Assembly: GCA_001910725.1 (NCBI GenBank)
Contig: MJGA01000056.1
Span: 1 to 64,000 of the forward strand
Reading direction: 5' to 3'
Origin: Phanerodontia chrysosporium
Lineage: Eukaryota > Basidiomycota > Agaricomycetes > Polyporales > Phanerochaetaceae
DNA length: 64,000 nucleotides
In this document: positions 35,287 to 45,938 of the stretch, piece after piece
How the letters are laid out: the number at the start of each line of letters is the position of its first letter
Numbering within the stretch: the first letter of the stretch is position 1
The notes under the pieces: generated by a model
The model's input: only the letters and a program-made list of their open reading frames with translations
What the model was told of the DNA's origin: nothing
Database searches by the model: none
Program-made: the position numbers and the translations under genes

Positions 35287-37476
35287 CTAGCTCCGATCCC
35301 ACTTGAACCCCTTGGCAGCCCACGCCGGCATCTCCGTCTCGAATGAACCAAGGCTCGTCGTGTACCGCAGCGCATGGAGGAAGATGTACAGCCGTTCAGG
35401 CTTCGGGTCCGGGTGCAGCGGGAGGTAGCACTCAGGACAGTACTTCAGCTGCTCCGAGCCCGGGTGCTTCTCGATGTTGACCTTCTCGCCCTCCGCCGGG
35501 TACACCTTGATCTTCGCCAGGGCCTCCTCGTCCGAGAGCTGCGGCGGCCCTGGCTCCGCAGCGTCGGCCTCGACGGGTTCGACATCCTCGACAACGACGG
35601 GGCCCGTCATGCCGGGTATGACCCCACCCGTGGTCAGCGCTTCTCCCGCCAGCGGCTGCACCTCGCTGTCGATCTGGTCGGCGGCGGAGTCCGGAGTCTG
35701 CGTGCCGTCCTCGGCCGCGAGCGGGCGGTCCTCGACGATGTCGACGGGCCCGCCCCTGCGCCGCCTGTTCTGCGGCGGCAGTGGAGGCGGCTTCGGGACG
35801 CATTTTGGTCGTAGACGGCCCTTCGCGCGGAAGACGACGTCGCGCCAGCGGCCCCAATCCTCGTCTTTGTCCTGTTCGAATCAGGTTAGCGACCAGTCAA
35901 GCACACCCTTCATGGCTATCGTACCTTTTGGTTGCGCAGCCGCGTGATAATCTGGACAGCTTCCGCAGAGAGCGGCACAGGTGAGCCCATGCCGATATCG
36001 TGCCCAGTTTCTCGCGGGAGCGGTCTGCTCTTCGGCGCTCCCTCAGGCGTGCCGCTTGCTGCCCGTGCCTGCTTGTCCGACAAAGACTCGGGGTTCTCGC
36101 CTTCAGCGAATTGGAACTCTGGTGGCGCCATCGGTGCAGCTCGTTCGTCGCTGGGCACCACATCTACACCGCCCTTGCCTAAGTTCTCGCCCTGCAAGAG
36201 CCAGATGAGTTAGAACGTGTATTGTGCATATGAGTGTGACTGACCCATATTGTTTCGTCGCCATACACAGGATCATTGGCAATTGGGTGTCCGAGATATT
36301 GGAGGTGTACACGAATTTGATGTGCTACAGACCGTCAGCAGATTGTTTATGCAGGAAACTGCGGCGACTTACATCTCCCAGTTACCGGTTTACAGTGCAA
36401 TACACTGCTGTCTGTCTCCGGGTCGTAATGTAATAGTGTAAATATAGTTTTCGCATGCTGAACCCAAACAATAGTTAGAGCGCGGGCAAGTAAAGATCCA
36501 TGTTGGGCGTACCTTTCCTTCCGGATGAACAATATTGAGACCCATCTGGCGATCAATTGTCAGGAGAGGTTCCTCGCAGACAGTTTCACCTCTGCATTAC
36601 GCTCAGCCACTTCGAGGGAACCCACAGGGAGAACTACTCACTCAGGGAATTTGCCCTTGCAGCGCGCGACATATTCCTTTTGAACCGACCCCGCGGCAAA
36701 CTCTTCAGTCATCTTGCGAGCAAGTTCAACATTGAGAGGCACGATCATGAGACCGGACGTGAGACGATCGAGGCGGTTGACAGCTAGTACCAACATGTGA
36801 AGGTCAGCGAAGGCACAGCACGGATGACTTGAGGTATAAGAAACGTACTATACGCGGTGTCAAAACCCATCTCGGTCTTGAGGATTTGCACGAGCGATTG
36901 CTTGTAGTATCTCCCGGCGGCATGCACTGGCTGTGAAGTGTCAGTGCGACGGTTCGATAGTTTGCAAAGATCAACGCACAATACTTCCAGGCTTGTCTAT
37001 AACAATAAACCCTTGTTCTGTATCGTGGTGAACTATCCGCACGGGTGTCGAGGTTACCGGAGGTTCGTGTCGGTGCGCGACATTTCTGCACGAGATTGTC
37101 CTTCGGTCAGTCGCCCACGCCCGAGGAGGTAAATCACGTACTCGATGCGGTCTCCATTTTGTACAATAGTGTCTGGCTTTGCTACTTTGCCATTAATTGT
37201 AGTCACGCCGGACTCGAGTGCATATCTCTATCCTTCACAGTTGGCTCATTAAAACGCTCGGAAGAAACATAGACCAGGACGTACGTAGTATTCCATGCTG
37301 CGATCTCTAAACTCTGTCGAGATGATCTCCAGGATCTCCCGCCCCAACCACCGGCCCTTCGCCATGGTAGTGTAGTTGTACCAGTACGGTTTGACCTTCC
37401 GAAGACCGGTGTCGGTAATAATGACCTCGGGGGCTGCATCTTGCGATTTGTCGCTGTCGTTCGTGTCGCGGGCCAT
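35287..37476 (-). CDS. PUS9: tRNA pseudouridine synthase, PUS9/RluA family
   Basis: RluA-type pseudouridine synthase, by homology acting on tRNA position 32 in cytosol or mitochondria. The exons read consecutively as [40 protein letters not shown] (S4-like RNA-binding part), [28 protein letters not shown], then the catalytic motif [13 protein letters not shown] with its aspartate, then [18 protein letters not shown]. The start at 37476 (MARDTNDSD) is conservative; the frame is open further upstream. Introns number about nine, for example one entering at 37284. The family core is followed by a ~300-residue acidic, Pro-rich C-terminal extension ending in [20 protein letters not shown], with a CxxC pair typical of fungal PUS9. 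No frame break was found. Confidence 0.93.
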
Positions 37477-38633
37477 ATCCAGCGGCGTCCCGTGGTGATA
37501 GGACGTCCAGTCGTATATATTGCTGCCCTTCAGAGAAGACTGCACGAGATTGTAGACGACGTGCTTGAACTGCCGCTCCGCAGAAAGGTCGATGAGAGGG
37601 AAGATGACTCTGCGCGTCTTCCAACGCAGCTCTCGTACTTTGGGAGCGTCCAGGACGTGCCGAGCGAGACGAGAGGCTGAAGGCAACAGGTTGAACAGTG
37701 CGAAGAGGGTGGCAGAAAGTGAGTGTGCGGCAGAGACGGGCGGACTCCAGATGCAAATATTCATGAAGCGCCCGTCGAGATAAGATGAGATGGAGCTGTT
37801 ATCTTGCCGTGCTCGGCGATCTACTCAGTCACTGGCATTCAGTCTCCTCAGAGTCTTTCGCTGCGAAGTACACGCACCAAGCAAACACTATTTCACTTCA
37901 CACCTAATTCAGTGTATTGAAATGCTGAGCATAACATCTAAAGCGACGATGCGGTTTCAGCAAGACCAAATTTCAACCCAGGTTGCTACCTCTATCATGT
38001 CTCCTGCCGACTTTCTTTCGTGTTGTACAAGCCAAGTATTTCCTCCTATCACGAGAAATAGCCTCTTCCATTGATCATATCGGGTCTCCGGAAGCATGAT
38101 AGTGCGATTGTCCCAGGTACGCCCCAGCGTTCAAGTTCAGTCCCTACGGTCGACGTAGTATGAGTGACTGAGCGACAATCCTGATGAGCTCGCTGCTAGT
38201 GACACTTCGCTATGCAAGTTCCTGCAATAGCTCTGTGCTTAATAGAAGGAAGTGCTCGCTCACCTTTGAGTCGCAGGCGAACAGTAACAACGCCGGATAT
38301 TCACTCTTAAGAAACTTCGCCCACGATGGCCAGAAGTGTTTGGAAGCACTGGTAGGACATCTGGCCCCAACCTGTATCGGATCAGCCATCACTCTGACCA
38401 AGCCATCACTGGCACAACGCCTCTAGCGCTTCTACATAGAGAACGACGTCTCCTTCTGTGCCGCCATTCGTGTATGAGAAACCTCACTGCTTGCGATGCT
38501 TTGACCGGGCATTGAAATTACATGGTACATTACGGGCACAATAAAATCATCCTAGCACCCGTACGTTAGTCTGAGACTCATCGCTCTCGACTGAACGACT
38601 CACCTAACGCTACAACCCAACAACATTCAACGC
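37477..38633. other. Intergenic region upstream of PUS9
   Basis: The frame upstream of the chosen PUS9 start stays open to about 37,764 and may contain extra N-terminal coding or leader sequence. From 37.8 to 38.6 kb no coding signal is seen. Confidence 0.4.
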
Positions 38634-40459
38634 TCAGAAAATAATCATATTCCCTTGGTATAGCGCCTCGCGCTCGCCCTCAGACACACTGCCCTTACTG
38701 CGCACGATGTCCTCCTCGGTGTACTCTTCAAGCCCAAAGGCTTGCGGGCCTCCGGCGTCTTGACGTCTGCAGGCGACGCCTGCCCCACGAAGCCCGCCTC
38801 GCCGGGTCCGCTGGGGAAGTCAGGCGCCGGCAGGCCGCGCGCAAAGTTGAGGAGCTGCGAGCGGATGTAGCCCGCGCTGCCACCAAGACATCAGTCCCAA
38901 GCCTCCCAAGAGAGACGCGCGGTCACGCACTTGCCGACGGTAAACGGCGCGGCGGGGATGTACAGCACGACCGCATCGTTCGCGCCGTTGTGCTCCGCCT
39001 CGACTGCGTGAACGAGGTCGCAGTGCCCTGCCAGACGCGATCAGATGCAGTGATCGCATTAGAATACAGGGGCGCGTACAGAAAACCTGGTCGCCCGGCC
39101 GCACGCGCGGCACGCTCACGAGCGCACCCTCGTCAAGCCGCAGATGCGGGTGAGTTGCTGGGCTCAGTACCTGTGCCTTCCCAGGGACCGCGCCGGGGAA
39201 CTCGGGGCTGTCAAGCGCGGGCTCCCAGCTGGCGAAGTCGAGGGAATCTTTCCGTCTGTATAATGCGAACTCAGCGTCGTTGGCAGCGATTAAACGGGGC
39301 TGAGACCGACTGTTAGCGGATGCAGTACGCTGCGCCTGCGCGGTCGGACGGAAGAACGGGAGCAGAAGCATGTATGCGGAGGCCTCTTTGACGAAAGGCA
39401 CCACCTTCAGTGTGCCCTCCCCGGGCCCTGTTTCCGAAAGCGATAACCAGCCTTGGAGCGGGCGCAGAATCGAGCACTGGTTCCTGTGTGGAGAAACAGC
39501 ATGAGCGACGCGCAGAACATATCATAGCGACGGGGCACCCACGGGGCATTGTACAGATCCTGGTTCGCCCCGATGCGCTCCGTGAGGTCCCACGCGTCGT
39601 ACCCGCGCCACGCCGCCCCACCACGCAAGATCTCAGCATACACCCGGCGGTACTGCTCGTCCTCCCAGCGCTCGATGCCGCCGCCGTCAACGTGCGGGCC
39701 GAGCGTGAACTGCGACGGGCCCGGCGGGCGGATGCGCAGGCGGTCGAAGTACGCGAGCGGCGTGTGCAGCGAGACGGGCGCCATGGGCTCCGCATGGAAG
39801 AGCGACGCGAGCAGCGCCTTGTGTGTCCCGAGCACGTGCGGGTGCGCGCGTGCGGTGATCTGCGCGGGCTCTGGTACAGCTCGAAGAAGACGATGCGTTC
39901 GGCCGGCGAGCCTGCGCGGAGTCAGTGGTAGGGCAGTGTAGTGTGGGCGCCGTGCGCACCGCGGATCTTGTCCTTGTTCGCGGCGATGTACTCGCGGGTA
40001 ATGCGGTCCCAGTCGCGGGCCTCTGCTTCAGGGACAGCGCCGCGGACGATGGTGCAGCCCGCAGCCTTGACAGCCTCGAGTTCGGGTGCAGAAAGGCCGT
40101 TGCTCAGCGACGCGTACGAGACCTCCGGCACGCTCTGTGGCCCTAGTCATGCATGGCGACCTTGAGACCAAAAGAACACGTACCTGGCTGCCCTGCGCAA
40201 TCACGCGCTCCGTCGCGTGCTCCAGCTCCTTCAGCACGTCTCGCCAGCTCTCTACGAGCGACTCAGTCCACATCTCCCTCTTCAAGTGGGAAAAGCGTTC
40301 GGGAAACGGAGGTGTCTCGTGGAAGGAGCTGAAAATCTCCTCGATGGTGCCTTCGCTCTTCTTCGATGTCGTGTTCGTCGACGCCGCTCTGCGAGGACAC
40401 AAGGATAAGCGTGTGCGCAGGAAACGGAGAGCTTGTGGTCGAGCAAGCATAGTTGGCAT
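38634..40459 (-). CDS. DUF1479 (YbiU-like) putative Fe/2-oxoglutarate oxygenase, with a 1 bp frame break near the 3' end
   Basis: Member of DUF1479, a double-stranded beta-helix family resembling 2-oxoglutarate dioxygenases; the reaction is unknown. The start MPTMLARPQALRFLRTRLSL has the Arg/Ser-rich look of a mitochondrial presequence. Exons then read GLSAPELEAVKAAGCTIVRG, LGPHVDGGGIERWED (HxD metal ligands), LQGWLSLSETGPGEGTLKVV, FVKEASAYMLLLPFF and, across an intron, VFWHCDLVHAVEAEHNGAND (distal His). Near 38,739-38,741 the frame must shift by one base to give the family C-terminus FGLEEYTEEDIVR and GEREALYQGNMIIF, with the stop at 38634-38636. Unshifted, the protein ends at 38645 with unrelated sequence. 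Confidence 0.88.
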
Positions 40460-42234
40460 GCTGTTGGCGGGTTTAGACAGGAGAAGGATAGGAGCTGTTG
40501 CTGCAGTGCGACCTTGGAAAGCCAGACGCTTTATACCTGGTCAATCCTGGTCGTCCGCTCCCACGCAATAGTGCGTCATCACACGATTAGAAAGAACGCA
40601 CCTCCTGATCCCTGGTCTGACCATACGAAATGTCGCAAAACCGTCACGGCGTGGCGACTACCACCGGTCCTCCAGAGGCGGCCGTCGCGCATACAGCGAT
40701 GTTACAAATTAGACATATGTTTGATATGTTTGATGCATACTCAGCAGACAGCATGAAGCTCGAGACTGGAGACCCAGGCAAAGTGCTGTGTAGAAATCGA
40801 CTCCTGAGAGGCCGGGTTTGGTTCGAGACAAAACCCAGGCGCTGTGCGGTGGAGAGGTGATAGACGCTTTCTCCGACGTTTCTCCGATCCCGCACAGTCA
40901 CGTTCCCAGAGTTCGACGAGCTATGACATCCGGGGTAGTATGCTCGCATGTCAGTTGAAGGCATGGCGATGCTTGTGTTGGATTAGCGGGCGTTCTGTAG
41001 AGCTCGGAAGATTGTCGGTAATCTTGGACTCGACCTCGCCCTCCGCATTGACCAAGAGCCGGAGGCGACGTCGAGTTCCTGGGTGTTTGGCGAGCATAGA
41101 TGTGGTCAGAAAGAGACATCTGGACTCATGTGAGCTCACCAGAAGGTTCCTTCTGACGCAGAAGTGGGTAGATCCGTGCCAGCCTGATAAATCATTCGAA
41201 TTCCCTTCTCGACGAGCGTGCGGCAAAACACAGAGTTCACGGGTCCGCAAAAAAGCCACAAATAGTGTAGACAGCGCATCACTTGCCGTACGCGTGAGAG
41301 TGACCCTACATAGAGTGCAATCACGACTCACGACGCAAGAGCCATCACTTCGAATTGCTGCCACTTCAAGTTCAAATCACGGAAGGAAAACAGCAACAAC
41401 CCACATAAGAAGACAATTATACGTAATGCAGACTCTAAAGTCGTTGCCTACCTCCCTTTCATGATATCAGGAAGTCAGCTCGAACTTGTACGTGACTTGA
41501 AAAATCGTCCTTTGCGAGTAAGAGCGCCTATCTGTGAACGGCAATGCCATCACCATGGTGGCGTCCGGCAGGATTCAGCGCCGGCTACCGGCTGCCCGGT
41601 GATCCCAACCGCTCAGTCGCAGACCTCGTTGCCTTTGCCTCCTGCAGATATCAGGTGTGCTTAAGGATAACAGATCCCGCGCACTTGCTCCTCGGACGAT
41701 CCCGCAGAATACAGACAGCATCTGGTGTGTAAGGCCCGATGCATCACGGAGTGGCGACGCGCCCTCTGTGCCAGCGCATAGCACTTCGTCATTATTTGGC
41801 AGAACAGATGCCTACATGATAAAGACAGCTTGACTTGACAGTCAACGTATGGCCTCATTATTACGGGTTGGTCCATATGAGGATCAGGCTTGGTCAAGCC
41901 GAGGCGGATATGGCGGCAAGGTGCGTGCAGACCGTTCATGTGGGGTGTTACATGCGGCGCCAGCGAGGCGCGGCCTAGCCAGCGTATAAGGCTTACTTCT
42001 AGTGGGCAGAACCACGGCGGCCCGTTCGCCCATGCGCCAACGGCGGTAAAACACTTCCCTACCGCGAGAGACCGGGTGCCCAAGCTGCCGACGCACTGTG
42101 CACTTGCCCGTCGATTCCCATTTCGAGCACCTTTCCACTTCATTTATCCTGCAAGCGCATCCATAACCCACGCAGGACCTCATGCCAGCTCAGGTCCCCC
42201 CTGCGCTGCCTCACGCTCGCATCCTACCGCCACC
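40460..42234. other. 1.8 kb intergenic region
   Basis: No gene supported. Overlapping frames on both strands at 40.84-41.46 kb (up to 206 codons) show no family resemblance or splice logic. An inverted copy of the recurring block lies at 41,541-41,571 (minus strand GACGCCACCATGGTGATGGC). Confidence 0.4.
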
Positions 42235-42504
42235 ATGCTCCTCCCACGCCTTTCCGTTCTCTCTGCCGTGCTGGCCTCCGCCTCCGCGCTGTACTGCTGC
42301 CAGAACCTCCCGGCGGGCCATCTCTGCCCCGCCGCGCCCGTGCCCGCGCACCTGATTACGGACGGCTTCGCGCGCGCGAGCACCGCTGCGTGCTGCTGCG
42401 CTGCTCCGAGCCAGAGCTTGTGTCGCAGGTGGGTGGAACCCATCTTGCATCGTTCGGGTGTGGTGCTCACGGCGGCGGGAAGTGACTGTGGGCTTGGAGT
42501 CTGA
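42235..42504 (+). CDS. Eight-cysteine small secreted protein 6
   Basis: 71 residues from exons 42235-42428 and 42483-42504. The 54 bp intron is in frame and stop-free, so it is easily missed; splicing it restores the family pattern CC-x8-C-x21-CCC-x7-C-x3-C, while retaining it does not. The acceptor is AAG rather than the preferred CAG/TAG. The signal peptide MLLPRLSVLSAVLASASA precedes LYCC. This copy diverges more than copies 1-5 (no acidic residue before CC). Secreted; function unknown. Confidence 0.75.
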   Translation: MLLPRLSVLSAVLASASALYCCQNLPAGHLCPAAPVPAHLITDGFARASTAACCCAAPSQSLCRRWVEPILHRSGVVLTAAGSDCGLGV

Positions 42505-43137
42505 CCAGGCAAGGTGCATTGCTGCGACGAAGAGCGCGCGGGAAGTGTGTTTATCGTCGTACGTCCTGGATGTTGGTGAATCAGAGACGTCCGTATCTGA
42601 GTCCCCACTTGTAGAGCATCCGCGCAGGGAGGGCTCGTGATGTTTGTACATACAGCTCAATGTAATCGGGCTGTTGGACTGCACATCTTGGACCACGGGC
42701 TCTCACGTAGCTCTAACCTGTGCTCTCACTCGGCTAGACGTAATCTGACTGCTCCTGCGTGTAAGCCTAGATTTCTCTGTCGCTGCGCTAGAACCGCCGA
42801 GGAATCTACCCGGTGTGGATTGCTCAGAGAGGCTGTGCGTCGTGGCTCATCGGGCGGATGCCTGCTGTGTATCCCGCAATGGGAAAACGAGAAGCGCGAT
42901 ATGGTAACGGTTATGAATCGATTGGTCTCTGCAACGCGACGATGTATAGGAAATTCAATGTACATCGTCATGACTGGTGAGTTTTGCGTGAGGGTTCGTG
43001 CTTCTTCAAGAAAGTTTGTATGTCTTCAGAATAGCTCGTCTGCGCATCACAGTGAGTGTCGCCGAGAGACTTCGCGAAAGGACGACTTACGAAAGGTATG
43101 TCGTGCTCCGTGGCGCTCGTATGTGTAATTTCCATAA
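42505..43137. other. Convergent gap between secreted proteins 6 and 7
   Basis: 630 bp; no gene seen on either strand. Confidence 0.35.
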
Positions 43138-43395
43138 TCAATTCTAGTCCACGCGTGTGTCAGCACCACGACTCCAGATGAGACTCGAGGAACACACCCC
43201 GCCGCACAGCCTACAGCCCTGGTTCGACGAGTAGCAGCAGCAGCCATTCTCGGAATTGAGGCTCTGGTAGCCCTCGGGCACGCGCAGCGTTGCGTCCATG
43301 CGCGCGCGCTCGCAATCGCTGGCGTAGTAGCAGCACGCGGCGAACGCGATGTGGCCGCTAGCAAAGAGCATGAGCAGGGGCTTGAGAAACTTCAT
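43138..43395 (-). CDS. Eight-cysteine small secreted protein 7
   Basis: 67 residues on the minus strand; exon 1 is 43198-43395, a 54 bp intron follows, and exon 2 at 43138-43143 is AAT TGA. The signal peptide MKFLKPLLMLFASGHIAFA precedes ACCYY. Pattern CC-x5-C-x23-CCC-x6-C-x2-C. Without splicing the frame continues for 17 more residues with a ninth cysteine; splicing gives exactly eight, as in the rest of the family. It is the only copy facing the other way. The recurring upstream block is also on the minus strand, about 450 bp upstream. Function unknown. Confidence 0.78.
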
Positions 43396-44760
43396 GGCGG
43401 GGGTCGTAAAGTGTGGTCGTGACGAGCGTGGCGTGGAGCATTACGGGGTTGGACTCGACCTTTTTCAAGGCTCCTCTTCGTAGGAACCCGGGTGTGTCGT
43501 GTGAGCTCTGTTCACTCGCTCTGGCGTGCGGATTGCCCTGACGAGCATGGCGCTGCTCGAAAGTCAGTAAAATGGAGCAGACCCTGTGGACCGTGGCGTC
43601 TGCGGCATGTGCATGAATTGCGAGTCTGAAAATGGAGCCGGCGCTGACGCTGTCTGATAGAGTGTAGGAGTTGACTCCAGAGCTTGAAACATTTTTAAGA
43701 GCCTACGAGAGGAGATTTAAACCCCTCTACACGCCCATTGGTCCAAGAAGCGGCACGCCATGGACCAGTTTGCGGAAGGGCTGTCCCTGGTCGTTGTCGT
43801 CGGCCAGCGCGGTGATTGCTCGAGGGAGACGCCCGCCACAAATGGGAATGCCATCATCATTGTGGCGCTCCACGTGATTCAGTTGGTTTGCAAACGACGG
43901 TTCCGACAGACTCCGATGGAGATGTTCTGCTCTCATCTGCTCCCACGCACGTCGTTTGAGAACCCCAACGACACAGCAATGTGGTGCCACCATGTCGTCT
44001 ACGACCCATCTGGAGGCAGCATCAGGCGCTGCCAGTCGAGCATTCGCCCGGTTGATCGGGCGATTCAGCGACTAATACATTTGTCGCTATTAAGGTAAAC
44101 AAGTTGCGCGTCACCATTATGATTGCTGATATGTTACATAGAATAGGAGATTAAAAACTCACCTAGAACATGGGATTGACATCCAGGATCCCCTGTCCTC
44201 TGCTAGTGGAGGACGCCGTCGATACCGGCCTCAGTAGGTCTGCAGGAGACGCTGCACGAAATTCGATAAAGCTATCGGCGCAGGCGTCGTAGACCGCATG
44301 GCACCTTCTTCGCAGTCCCACGCACGTTGGCTACGTACACGAACGGCTACGCTATGAGACCATTGCGACACTCTGTAAGTGCGCGCTACCTCAGTGCATT
44401 GTCTGACGAGGCCAGGTCGCGCAGGCTTTGCTATGATTAGCTCACAAGCATTCGAACAGATGTATACGGCTCTATTTCATTATCATTATCAATGGAAGAG
44501 CCGTGCCTCCGCAACAAGGCACGCCATCAAGGTCATCCATTTTGATAGTTCGCAACATTGTCGCTCCCCTAAGTTGATGCGAGAGGACCGAAGACGTGCG
44601 GTCCCTCTACCAACCCACCATCACCGCTGATAGCACACCTACGATAGCTCTCCTGTCCCAAACTCAAGACTGCACGATCCCAGCAATCGATCTGGCATCC
44701 GCTGCATCCTACAAATAGCCCAACACCATCTGCGTAACAGGCAACCGCAAGCCCGCAACC
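43396..44760. other. Divergent region between secreted proteins 7 and 8
   Basis: 1.36 kb with no gene seen. It contains the recurring block twice: minus strand at 43,844-43,873 (toward copy 7) and a plus-strand variant at 44,519-44,542 (GCACGCCATCAAGGTCAT) toward peptide 8. Confidence 0.4.
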
Positions 44761-44928
44761 ATGAAGCTCGCTCTGCTCGCACTCGTCGCATTTGCAGGCA
44801 GCGTCTCTGCCGGCATCGCCATCGTCTGCCCGACGCCCGCCGTCTGCGAGGCGTTCTTCGCCTCGCCCACCGGCCCGATCCCCGAGGGCTGCATCAACTG
44901 CCCGTCGCCCGGCCCCACTTTGCGTTGA
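44761..44928 (+). CDS. Small secreted peptide 8 (four cysteines)
   Basis: 55-residue precursor, single exon. The signal peptide MKLALLALVAFAGSVSA is followed by a ~38-residue mature chain with cysteines at VCPTPAVC and GCINCPSP. It is rich in Pro, Ala and Ser and has no CCC triplet, so it is not a member of the eight-cysteine family by sequence, although it lies in the same cluster. The GCIN motif recurs in peptide 9 (PGCINNVQSP). Role unknown. Confidence is limited by the short length; the strong signal peptide is the main support. Confidence 0.65.
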   Translation: MKLALLALVAFAGSVSAGIAIVCPTPAVCEAFFASPTGPIPEGCINCPSPGPTLR

Positions 44929-45815
44929 CGGTGCGCCCATCGTTGTGAATCGACTTGTTGAGTCCCGTACTCAACGTACTCTTCACAGGAATGAGACGTG
45001 CCATTGCAGATCTGCCCATTGGGGAGGGAAGGTTGTCGAGACGACCCCTGAAGGACGTGGTCTCGCTCAGGGTCCCTTCTTGCGTTTGACGGATAATTCT
45101 ATGTGTCCGCGCCTCTCGAAGTGTCAATACGCTTGCGTTTCAAGACAGCCCGTCCGCTCACGACATGACATTGCGGTAACCATCTCTGAGGCGAGGTCCG
45201 CAGCCCGGAGATCGTATCACCCGACAATGACGGGGGTGCGCACGACGGTCGCGTGCCCATCTCCTGTGCGTGAGGCCTAGCGACGTGCTATTGGGCTTTA
45301 TTTGCGACTGCTATCGTTTGGGGCTGTCGTCCCGATGACCAATCCCAGCCGCTGCGCCTATCATGCCAACAGCCTACTGCACCAATCCGAGATCATGCAC
45401 CGGTCGAACCCGGTCTCAAGCGTGCCAACGCAGAGCGATGTACGGCTTGGCACTCTTCGTCTGGCCCGCACAGCCTTACGTCTCCGAGGAAGCTTTCAGG
45501 CCGCCACAGCGCCTGGCTCATATCGGACTCGGGCATGACGGGCGACACATGACAAGTAGGGTGCTCCACGTCGTGCTGTTTGCCCCGCCGCAAGCTGTGC
45601 GAAGCCCGACGTCTGCGGGCAACCTCGATATCAGAGTTTGGTGTGGGAGACTGCTCATGTGGTGCGTGAGCTTCCACCTCGGTGTGCTATGCTCATTGCC
45701 AATTCCGCGATGCATACACCGGCGGACGCCTAGGTGCACAAACATGTGAACACTCCTGCACCTATAAAAAGAGGCGTGCGGTGACACCGGCTTTCACACC
45801 CAGTTTCATTCCAGC
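44929..45815. other. Intergenic region upstream of peptide 9
   Basis: No gene seen except the promoter of peptide 9 at the right end. Confidence 0.35.
45763..45770 (+). promoter_or_regulatory. TATA box of peptide 9
   Basis: TATAAAAA lies 53 bp upstream of the ATG at 45816. It is the strongest TATA match in the cluster and supports the reality of this very short gene. Confidence 0.65.
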
Positions 45816-45938
45816 ATGCGACTCTCACTCAGGCTTGCGGCTGTGCTCGTCGTCTTCACCGCTACCCAAGTCGTTTCCGTGCCTATCCTGCCCCCTGGGT
45901 GCATAAACAATGTGCAATCGCCACGCTGTGGAGGATAA
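45816..45938 (+). CDS. Small secreted peptide 9
   Basis: 40-residue precursor with the signal peptide MRLSLRLAAVLVVFTATQVVS. That leaves about 19 mature residues (VPILPPGCINNVQSPRCGG) with two cysteines, one possible disulfide. The TATA box at a standard distance and the GCIN motif shared with peptide 8 are the supporting evidence. A spliced longer form cannot be excluded. The product would be secreted and peptide-like; a signalling or antimicrobial role is only a guess. Confidence 0.55.
   Translation: MRLSLRLAAVLVVFTATQVVSVPILPPGCINNVQSPRCGG

Noticed and set aside
40844..41464. 206-codon plus-strand frame overlapping a 137-codon minus-strand frame
   Set aside because: No family resemblance, no splice logic and unusual composition (Arg/Ser-rich); both probably chance frames.
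28681..43395. Hydrophobins as the identity of the eight-cysteine proteins
   Set aside because: Hydrophobins have the order C-CC-C-C-CC-C and are longer with hydrophobic loops; here the order is CC-C-CCC-C-C.
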